From: Waddlia sp964635295
Lineage (GTDB): Bacteria > Chlamydiota > Chlamydiia > Chlamydiales > Waddliaceae
Length of the DNA: 5,381 nucleotides
Assembly (NCBI GenBank): GCA_964635295.1
Contig: CAZWOB010000124.1
Span: 1 to 5,381 of the forward strand
Direction: 5' to 3'
Each line of letters opens with the position of its first letter. Position 1 is the first letter of the stretch. Below the pieces are notes generated by a model. That model was not told where the DNA came from. It was given only the letters and a program-made list of their open reading frames with translations, and did no database searches. This document shows positions 1 through 5,381 of this stretch, piece by piece. The position numbers and the translations under genes were made by a program.

Positions 1-164
1 ATGAGTCTTTTCTCGAAGAGGAACAGATCCGCCCTTTTGATTTTACCGGAAAGCCGCTGAGAGGATTCGTCTATGTTCTCCCGAAAGGAGTGCAAACAGA
101 TCAGGCATTACAGCAATGGATTTCAAGAGTTCTAGCATTTGTCAAGACGCTGGATCACAAGTGA
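1..164 (+). CDS. TfoX/Sxy N-terminal-domain family protein, 3' end only (5' part lies beyond the left edge)
   Basis: An open frame enters from the left edge (first full codon at position 3) and ends at a TGA at 162-164, giving 53 visible residues. The segment PFDFTGKPLRGFVYV, followed by a Thr-Asp-x-Ala-Leu-x-x-Trp stretch and a closing LAFVKTL, is the typical C-terminal half of the TfoX_N fold, as in small stand-alone proteins of about 100-115 residues ending in a Leu-x-x-Lys tail. Here the tail is LDHK. About half of such a protein should therefore lie outside the window. In gamma-proteobacteria, TfoX/Sxy proteins regulate competence genes, but the short single-domain relatives common across bacteria have no settled role, so none is assigned. 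The ATG at position 1 is in a different frame that stops at 58-60 and is not the start. The gene converges on lpd and overlaps its last codons by 10 bp. Confidence 0.8.
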   Translation, partial: ESFLEEEQIRPFDFTGKPLRGFVYVLPKGVQTDQALQQWISRVLAFVKTLDHK

Positions 165-1531
165 ATCGGCTTCTCACATGCCGCCAGGGCCGCCTCTTTA
201 ATAGCCTCAGATAACGTCGGATGTGCATGGGATGCATAAGCTAGTTCGCGGACAGTCGATTTATTCTCGATTGCAACAACCCCTTCTCCGATCATTTCCG
301 AGGCATTGGCGCCTACAATATGCAGGCCGAGCAGACGGCCGCTCTCCTTCTCCCCGATCACTTTGACCAACCCCTCAGTCTCTCCCACACAGCGGGCACG
401 GGCATTCCCCTTAAACGGAAACGCCCCTTTGATCAACTGCAATCCCATCTCCTTTCCTTCTTCCTCAGTGAGGCCGACGGATGCGACTTCAGGAGAAGTA
501 TAGATGACGTTCGGAATCGCCATGTAATTGATATGGGAAGACTTTCCGGCTAAGGACTCGACAGCTGCTATAGCCTCTTCCGACGCGCGATGTGCAAGCA
601 TCGGGCCATCGACAATATCGCCGACTGCTAAAATATTCGGGCGGTTAGTGCGGAAATTACCGTCCACAATGACAAAGCCTTGCTTCGTTTTCTCGACCCC
701 GATCTCTTCAAGCCCCAACCCTTCAGCATACGGTTTTCTTCCGATGGCAACGAGAACGACATCCGCTTTCAGCTTAGATTCCTTTCCTTCCATTTTGACG
801 GACAACTCCGCCCCGTTCTTTGTGACTTTCGCATCAGTAACCTGAGCGCTTAAATGGAACTTGAGCCCCTGCTCAGTTAAGATTTTCTGAAACGCTTTCC
901 CAATTTGGTTGTCCATCGTCGGCGTGATTCTATCCAACATCTCGACGATGGTGACTTCTGAACCCAGCCGATTATAAACAGAAGCCAGCTCAACTCCAAT
1001 CACTCCGGCGCCGACAACGATCATCTTTTTAGGGACAGACGCAAGGCTGAGAGCGCCAGTTGAAGAGACGACCACTTTCTCATCAAAGGGTAAAAAGGGA
1101 AGCTCGATCGAGTCGGATCCTGTGGCAATAAGAAAATGTTTCGCTTGCAATTTCTTGCCGTCCACCTCAATTTCCTCAGAGGATACAAAGCGAGCAGTCC
1201 CCTGCACCGTATTAACCTTATTACGCTTAAGAAGCCCCGCAACTCCCCCGGTGAGGCTTTTGACAACGTCCTCTTTCCTCTTCATCATTGTTTTGAAGTC
1301 AACAGACGGACTCTTGACTTTGATCCCATGTTCTTCTGCATGCTCTGCGATGAATGCGTAGTGTTCTGAAGACTGGAGCAACGCTTTTGAGGGAATACAA
1401 CCGACATTGAGGCAGGTACCTCCGAACGTTGGATACCTCTCAATAATTGTGACCGACAGTCCTAACTGCGCAGCGCGTATCGCAGCAACATATCCCGCTG
1501 GTCCGGATCCAATGACAATCAAATCATCCAT
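155..1531 (-). CDS. lpd: Dihydrolipoamide dehydrogenase (E3 of the 2-oxoglutarate dehydrogenase complex)
   Basis: This 458-residue cytoplasmic FAD flavoprotein reoxidises the dihydrolipoyl arm of E2 and reduces NAD+ to NADH (EC 1.8.1.4). The length is normal for the family. Visible motifs in order are the FAD-binding GSGPAG at residues 8-13; the redox disulphide in GGTCLNVGCIPSK with Cys40 and Cys45; the NAD-binding GAGVIG at 174-179 followed by Glu197; the second FAD motif with Gly304-Asp305; and the C-terminal interface motif HAHPTLSE with the catalytic pair His437 and Glu442. All are intact, and the CxxxxC spacing separates it from mercuric reductase and glutathione reductase relatives. 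The ATG sits directly before the FAD beta strand and has a good ribosome site inside the end of sucB. It starts 1 bp after the sucB stop, so it is probably the dedicated E3 of this complex, though the same E3 may also serve pyruvate dehydrogenase. Its 3' end overlaps the converging TfoX-like gene. Confidence 0.97.
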   Translation of the reverse strand: MDDLIVIGSGPAGYVAAIRAAQLGLSVTIIERYPTFGGTCLNVGCIPSKALLQSSEHYAFIAEHAEEHGIKVKSPSVDFKTMMKRKEDVVKSLTGGVAGLLKRNKVNTVQGTARFVSSEEIEVDGKKLQAKHFLIATGSDSIELPFLPFDEKVVVSSTGALSLASVPKKMIVVGAGVIGVELASVYNRLGSEVTIVEMLDRITPTMDNQIGKAFQKILTEQGLKFHLSAQVTDAKVTKNGAELSVKMEGKESKLKADVVLVAIGRKPYAEGLGLEEIGVEKTKQGFVIVDGNFRTNRPNILAVGDIVDGPMLAHRASEEAIAAVESLAGKSSHINYMAIPNVIYTSPEVASVGLTEEEGKEMGLQLIKGAFPFKGNARARCVGETEGLVKVIGEKESGRLLGLHIVGANASEMIGEGVVAIENKSTVRELAYASHAHPTLSEAIKEAALAACEKPIHL

Positions 1532-1532
1532 G

Positions 1533-2696
1533 TTAAACTCCCAATAACAGTCTTGCTGGATCTTCGAGACAATTCTTCACGTGGACAAGAAACGATACGG
1601 CTTCTTTTCCGTCAACAATCCGATGGTCGTAGCTGAGCGCCAAATACATCATCGGCCTAATGACGATCTCATCATTGACCACAACTGCCCGCTTTTGAAT
1701 GTTGTGCATCCCTAAAATCCCTACCTGAGGATGGTTTAGGATGGGAGTGGACAACATGGAACCGTAAACGCCACCGTTCGTGATAGTGAAACCGCCCCCT
1801 TGCAGATCGTCGACCGAGATCGAACCCGCGCGCGCTTTTTCCGCAAACGCAACGATCCCCTTTTCAATTTCCGCAAAGTCTTTCTGGTCGCAATCCCGTA
1901 GGACAGGAACGATCAAACCGCGCTCTGTGCCTACAGCAATTCCAATATCGTAATACTCGCGATGAACAATCTCCTCACCATCGATGTAGGAGTTGATATC
2001 GGGGAAGGCTTCGAGGGCTGAGACGACAGCTTTGACAAAAAAGGACATAAAGCCAAGCTTGGCGTCATGCTCTTTGATAAACTGCTCTTTATAGCGCGAG
2101 CGGAGCGCCATCACCTCAGAAAGGTCAACTTCGTTAAATGTGGTGAGCATTGCGGTCGTCTGCTGCGCTTCCACTAACCGCTTCGCGATCACCTTGCGGA
2201 TCTTTGTCATCCGACGACGGGTCTCTCCCCTTTCACCAGCTGGCTTTGAAGGAGGAGCCGATACGGAAGCGGTCACAGAACTTTTCGGCTTGCTGATCTC
2301 TGCCACAAACGCTTCTTTTGAATGCCTGATCTCTCCCTCTACTTTCTCAGCTTTTGGGGCGGGTTCAGGCTTTTTCTCTTCTTTTGGCTCAGGTTTCGAC
2401 TCAGGTTCAGGTTTCTGGGACTTCTCTTCTTTTGCGGGTGGCTCCTCCACTTTCCCTTCACCATCGCTATCGATCGTTCCGATCACCTGCCCGATCTCCA
2501 CGACATCGTCCGTGTTGACCTTCAATGTCAGAACGCCGGCCTGGCTCGCATAAATGACCTGGTTGACCTTGTCCGTTTCAAGCTCGAGGATCTCCTCGTC
2601 CATCTTCACTTGGGATCCCGATGCCTTCAAAATCGACCCGACAGTCGCCTCAGAAATAGATTCGCCCATTGCGGGAACCTTGATCTCTTCTTTCAT
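1533..2696 (-). CDS. sucB: Dihydrolipoamide succinyltransferase (E2o of the 2-oxoglutarate dehydrogenase complex), lacking a recognisable subunit-binding domain
   Basis: This 387-residue core enzyme carries the succinyl group on a lipoyl arm and transfers it to CoA (EC 2.3.1.61). Residues 1 to about 77 form one lipoyl domain. The lipoylated lysine is Lys43 in ETDKVNQVIYA, and PAMGESISEATV is the usual domain start. Residues about 79-160 are a flexible linker rich in Lys, Glu and Pro, then Ser/Ala/Pro. Residues about 160-387 form the acyltransferase domain, with the E2o hallmarks AMLTTFNEVD, KLGFMSFFVKA and the active-site SYDHRIVDG (His358, Asp362). No peripheral subunit-binding domain lies between linker and core, unlike typical proteobacterial SucB (E. 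coli, about 405 residues). This matches mitochondrial E2o architecture. AMLTTFNEVD and the operon context favour succinyl- over acetyl- or branched-chain transferase. The gene lies 3 bp after sucA and 1 bp before lpd, and the ATG opens directly on the lipoyl domain. Confidence 0.96.
   Translation of the reverse strand: MKEEIKVPAMGESISEATVGSILKASGSQVKMDEEILELETDKVNQVIYASQAGVLTLKVNTDDVVEIGQVIGTIDSDGEGKVEEPPAKEEKSQKPEPESKPEPKEEKKPEPAPKAEKVEGEIRHSKEAFVAEISKPKSSVTASVSAPPSKPAGERGETRRRMTKIRKVIAKRLVEAQQTTAMLTTFNEVDLSEVMALRSRYKEQFIKEHDAKLGFMSFFVKAVVSALEAFPDINSYIDGEEIVHREYYDIGIAVGTERGLIVPVLRDCDQKDFAEIEKGIVAFAEKARAGSISVDDLQGGGFTITNGGVYGSMLSTPILNHPQVGILGMHNIQKRAVVVNDEIVIRPMMYLALSYDHRIVDGKEAVSFLVHVKNCLEDPARLLLGV
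1538..1542 (-). promoter_or_regulatory. Ribosome binding site of lpd, inside the 3' end of sucB
   Basis: On the minus strand the sequence reads GGGAG, then six bases, then the lpd ATG. The site overlaps the last sense codons of sucB, whose TAA is separated from the ATG by a single C. This fixes the lpd start and suggests that ribosomes finishing sucB reinitiate on lpd. Confidence 0.7.
2361..2414 (-). repeat. Short KPEP repeats in the E2o interdomain linker
   Basis: Residues 95-112 of SucB contain the tetrad KPEP three times (95-98, 101-104, 109-112), separated by Glu/Ser/Lys spacers. On the plus strand this appears as recurring ggttcagg/ggctcagg units. Such low-complexity, charged, proline-rich stretches give E2 enzymes a stiff but mobile tether for the lipoyl domain. 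Length is probably variable between relatives through slippage; that is inference. Confidence 0.6.
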
Positions 2697-2699
2697 TCT

Positions 2700-5381
2700 C
2701 TATTTATCCTCTTTTCCAAACAAAGCTTCGATGATTTCCTTATGCTGCTTTTGATGCAGCGCAAACGACCCTGCAGCAGGCGATGCGGACCGGCTACGTC
2801 CGATATATTCCGGGGAGACCCCATCATTAAGCAGCCGACGCAGCTTAGGACGGATAAAATACCAGGCTCCCATATTTTTCGGCTCTTCCTGAACCCAATA
2901 ACAGGTCTTGAACCCTTTGTATCGCTCGATCAGTTGGGCGACCCTTTCCTCATGCAATGGATAGAGCTGCTCAATCCGGATAATGGCCATATCTTTAATC
3001 TTACGTTTCCGTCTTTCTGCGTTTAAGTCGAAAAACATGCGGCCGCTGCAAAACACGAGCGTTTTCACTTTCTTCGGCTCAAGCGGATCATCCAGAACTT
3101 CTTCAAAATGTCCCTTGGTGAAGTCCTCGATGGGGTTGACGCATTCCGGATGGCGCAGCAATCCCTTAGGCGTAAAGACAACCAAGGGTTTTTCCATCGG
3201 CTTGATCAGCTGTCGACGAAGAAGGTGGAACATCTGCGCGGGCTGGGTAGGATTGATCACTTGCATATTGTTGTCGCCGCAAAGAGAAAGGAACCGCTCC
3301 ATACGGGCGGAGGAGTGTTCAGGGCCCTGTCCTTCATAGCCGTGGGGAAGCAAAAGTACCACACCATTTGTCTGCCCCCACTTCATCTCGGAAGTGGAAA
3401 TGAATTGGTCGATGATGATCTGAGCCCCGTTGCAGAAATCGCCGAATTGCGCCTCCCATAAAACGAGGGCATCAGGACGTAAGATGCTGTATCCGAACTC
3501 AAACCCTAGAACAGCGTATTCCGATAAAGGCGAGTTATAGACGTAGAACTGTCCATTTAACTGGTCAAAGGGGCAGTACGCATTTTCCTCTTTTTGGTCC
3601 ATCCAGACCGCGTGCCTGTGGCTGAATGTCCCCCTGCAGGAATCCTGACCAGAGAGACGTATCGTCTTCTCTTCGTTGAGCAGAGTCGCATAGGCAAGCG
3701 ACTCTCCCATTCCCCAGTCAACCCCCTTCTTGCCTTTGGCCATCTCCATCCGCTCTTTGATCAACTTCTGCAACTTGCGGTGGACGGTCACATTCTCAGG
3801 GACTGTGCAGATCTTCTCTGCAACTGTAGATAAAGTTTTTTTGTCCACTCCAGTTTCTACAGGGGCGAACAGATCAACGTGTTTCTTCGACTTTTTCGGT
3901 GGCTCATCAAGTTTTGGCTTTTTCTCAGGCAAACGCAAGCCTGTCAATGCCTCCTGAAGGGCCTCCTTGAACTCGACTTCCAACGCCTCTGCCATCTTCC
4001 TTTCAAGCACTCCCTGATTGATCAGATGGTCGCGGTAAATTTCGCGGATCGGTTTTTTCGAGCGGATCAGCTCATATTCATGCGGCTGGGTGAACGCCGG
4101 CTCGTCCCCTTCATTGTGTCCATACTTGCGGTAGCAGTTCAGGTCGATGAAGACGTCGCATTTAAACTTCTGTCTCAACTCGATGGCAAGATGGGTCGCC
4201 GCCACACAGCTTTCAGGGTCTTCGGCGTTGACGTGAAAAACGGGAGCGTCAAATGCGCGTGCGATATCTGTGCAGTAGTGAGTGGATCGTCCGCTTTCAG
4301 GGGTGGTCGTAAAACCGATCTGGTTGTTGATCACAACATGGACGGATCCCCCGGTTGCATAACCGTCCAGTCCATACAACTGCAGAGTCTCATAAATGAT
4401 CCCCTGACCGGAGATCGCCGCATCGCCATGAATCAGGATGGGCAGGGAATGCTCCCTTTTTTGATCGCCCGTCTCGTCCTGGTAGGCTCTTACTTGCCCG
4501 AGGACGACCGGATTGACTGCCTCAAGGTGGCTAGGGTTGGGCGTCAGCAGGATGTCCACCTCTTTTCCATTCAGATCGATCTTTGAGCTGAAGCCTTTGT
4601 GATATTTCACATCACCGCTGCCCTCGAAGGAGAGCGGGATATATCCTTCCTCGAACTCGCTGAAGATCAATGAGTAAGATTTTTCGAGGATATTCGAGAG
4701 TACGTTGAGGCGGCCACGGTGCGCCATGCCGATCACAAATTCTTCTAATTCAAGGCCAGCCCCCGTATCGATCAGAGCAGCGAGGATAGGGATCAACGTC
4801 TCCCCTCCTTCCAGAGAGAAGCGTTTCTGCCCCACATATTTTGTATGGAGGAAAACCTCAAACAGCTCGGACTTGTTCAGATGCTGTAAAATCGAGCGTT
4901 TCTGATCAATCGTCAAATCGATCTTGAAACGGTTTGGCTCGATTTTCTTCTGGATCCAGTGTTGCATTTCAAGGTTTTGGATTCCCATGTACTCCACTCC
5001 GATCTTGGAGCAGTAGATTCCCTCGAGCACATCGATAATTTCCTGCAATGGCGCTTCCGGTTCCTGGAGCAGTCCGTTTGTGGGAAACAGCGTCCCCAGC
5101 TCGTTCTCTTTAAATCCGATCACTCCAAGATCAAGCTGCCAGGGCTGTTGAATTGGCCCCGTACGAATGGGATTTATATCGGCCTTTAAATGACCCCATG
5201 TGCGGTAAGAGCGAATCAGTCGGTCTATGCGCAGATCGGCAGGAGCAGACTGGTCAATTCTGACAGTCGCGGTCACCCCGTCCGGGACCATGCTGGTAAA
5301 TGCTGTTCTCCAGGTAGGGTCGACGCTCGAAGGGTCCTGCTGGTAGCGGTCGTACATCTCCTCGATCAGGTCCAGATTGTC
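2700..5381 (-). CDS. sucA: 2-oxoglutarate dehydrogenase E1 component (ThDP-dependent), 5' end beyond the right edge
   Basis: E1o decarboxylates 2-oxoglutarate on thiamin diphosphate and succinylates the E2o lipoyl arm (EC 1.2.4.2). The frame is open to the window edge. Eight codons precede the first in-window ATG (complement of 5355-5357), and they continue the conserved N-terminal helix (LIEEMYDRYQQDPSSVDPTW), so that ATG is internal and the true start lies probably 10-15 codons outside. Counting from that Met: GMAHRGRLNVL has active-site His213; GDVKYHKGF has His253; the ThDP/Mg motif runs from GDAA (311-314) to NNQIGFTT (Asn344-Asn345); RKYGHNEGDEP is at 410-420; RLSGQDSCRGTFSHRHAV and the transketolase-like pyrimidine region follow at about 567-584; LWEAQFGDF and HGYEGQGPEHSSAR (His681) are intact; and the C-terminal SASPAAGSFALHQKQ is typical of OGDH. 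Visible length is 893 residues, against about 933 in E. coli. A Lys-rich linker at about 478-494 joins the two halves. It is the first gene of the cluster, with its TAG 3 bp before sucB. Confidence 0.97.
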   Translation of the reverse strand, partial: DNLDLIEEMYDRYQQDPSSVDPTWRTAFTSMVPDGVTATVRIDQSAPADLRIDRLIRSYRTWGHLKADINPIRTGPIQQPWQLDLGVIGFKENELGTLFPTNGLLQEPEAPLQEIIDVLEGIYCSKIGVEYMGIQNLEMQHWIQKKIEPNRFKIDLTIDQKRSILQHLNKSELFEVFLHTKYVGQKRFSLEGGETLIPILAALIDTGAGLELEEFVIGMAHRGRLNVLSNILEKSYSLIFSEFEEGYIPLSFEGSGDVKYHKGFSSKIDLNGKEVDILLTPNPSHLEAVNPVVLGQVRAYQDETGDQKREHSLPILIHGDAAISGQGIIYETLQLYGLDGYATGGSVHVVINNQIGFTTTPESGRSTHYCTDIARAFDAPVFHVNAEDPESCVAATHLAIELRQKFKCDVFIDLNCYRKYGHNEGDEPAFTQPHEYELIRSKKPIREIYRDHLINQGVLERKMAEALEVEFKEALQEALTGLRLPEKKPKLDEPPKKSKKHVDLFAPVETGVDKKTLSTVAEKICTVPENVTVHRKLQKLIKERMEMAKGKKGVDWGMGESLAYATLLNEEKTIRLSGQDSCRGTFSHRHAVWMDQKEENAYCPFDQLNGQFYVYNSPLSEYAVLGFEFGYSILRPDALVLWEAQFGDFCNGAQIIIDQFISTSEMKWGQTNGVVLLLPHGYEGQGPEHSSARMERFLSLCGDNNMQVINPTQPAQMFHLLRRQLIKPMEKPLVVFTPKGLLRHPECVNPIEDFTKGHFEEVLDDPLEPKKVKTLVFCSGRMFFDLNAERRKRKIKDMAIIRIEQLYPLHEERVAQLIERYKGFKTCYWVQEEPKNMGAWYFIRPKLRRLLNDGVSPEYIGRSRSASPAAGSFALHQKQHKEIIEALFGKEDK
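2708..2713 (-). promoter_or_regulatory. Probable ribosome binding site of sucB, inside the 3' end of sucA
   Basis: On the minus strand AAGAGG lies 11 bases upstream of the sucB ATG, within the last codons of sucA. The spacing is rather long, so initiation may rely on coupling to termination at the sucA TAG, which is 3 bp before the ATG. Confidence 0.45.

Noticed and set aside
167..183. Possible terminator hairpin (CGGC ... GCCG) just after the TfoX-like stop
   Set aside because: The stem is only 4 bp with a 9-base loop and has no following T-run. It lies within lpd coding sequence and is likely chance.
155..1531. Mercuric or glutathione reductase instead of E3
   Set aside because: The redox motif and the HAHPTLSE interface are those of dihydrolipoamide dehydrogenase, and the gene directly follows sucB.
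2322..3026. Plus-strand open frame of 234 codons antisense to the sucB linker and the sucA end
   Set aside because: Its Phe/Leu/Gly-rich start is just the reverse complement of the Lys/Glu/Pro linker codons, and it crosses two real genes. No domain is visible.
3879..4586. Plus-strand open frame of 235 codons antisense to sucA
   Set aside because: It lies wholly inside sucA, which has intact motifs throughout. The antisense protein has no recognisable domain and no ribosome site, so it is a shadow of the real coding frame.
5355..5357. The first in-window ATG as the start of sucA
   Set aside because: The frame stays open for eight more codons to the window edge, and these encode the continuation of the conserved N-terminal helix, so the start is upstream, outside the window.
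2700..5381. E1-E2 fusion as in actinobacterial OdhA/Kgd
   Set aside because: The visible E1o begins with the ordinary N-terminal helix, has no acyltransferase domain in view, and a complete separate sucB follows.

Overview
The window is almost entirely a compact, head-to-tail gene cluster on the minus strand that encodes all three enzymes of the 2-oxoglutarate dehydrogenase complex (OGDHc). In transcription order, right to left, these are sucA (E1o, thiamin-dependent decarboxylase), sucB (E2o, dihydrolipoamide succinyltransferase) and lpd (E3, dihydrolipoamide dehydrogenase). The genes are 3 bp and 1 bp apart, so one transcript with translational coupling is likely. The start of sucA, and therefore the operon promoter, lies beyond the right edge.

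Layout: positions 1-164 carry the 3' end of a plus-strand gene whose product matches the C-terminal half of a TfoX/Sxy N-terminal-domain protein. It converges on lpd, and the two coding regions overlap tail-to-tail by 10 bp. lpd spans 155-1531, sucB 1533-2696, and sucA runs from 2700 off the right edge. There is no non-coding stretch longer than 3 bp, and no RNA gene, mobile element, CRISPR array, promoter or convincing terminator was seen.

Function: E1o decarboxylates 2-oxoglutarate on ThDP and passes the succinyl group to the lipoyl lysine of E2o. E2o transfers it to CoA. E3 reoxidises the dihydrolipoyl group and makes NADH. Every catalytic motif checked is intact in all three proteins, so the complex looks functional.

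The most notable point is that the E2o has a lipoyl domain, a Lys/Glu/Pro-rich linker and a catalytic domain, but no recognisable peripheral subunit-binding domain (PSBD). That is the architecture of mitochondrial E2o rather than the usual proteobacterial one. The catalytic domain also resembles the mitochondrial and chlamydial type from memory.

Organism: a bacterium of roughly balanced base composition (judged by eye, not computed). The E2o features, such as the DKVNQ lipoyl-lysine context, the missing PSBD and the mitochondrial-like core, recall Chlamydiota, perhaps an environmental chlamydia-related lineage. This is a tentative inference. Overall it is a housekeeping region, and I see no new defence, mobile or biosynthetic system in it.
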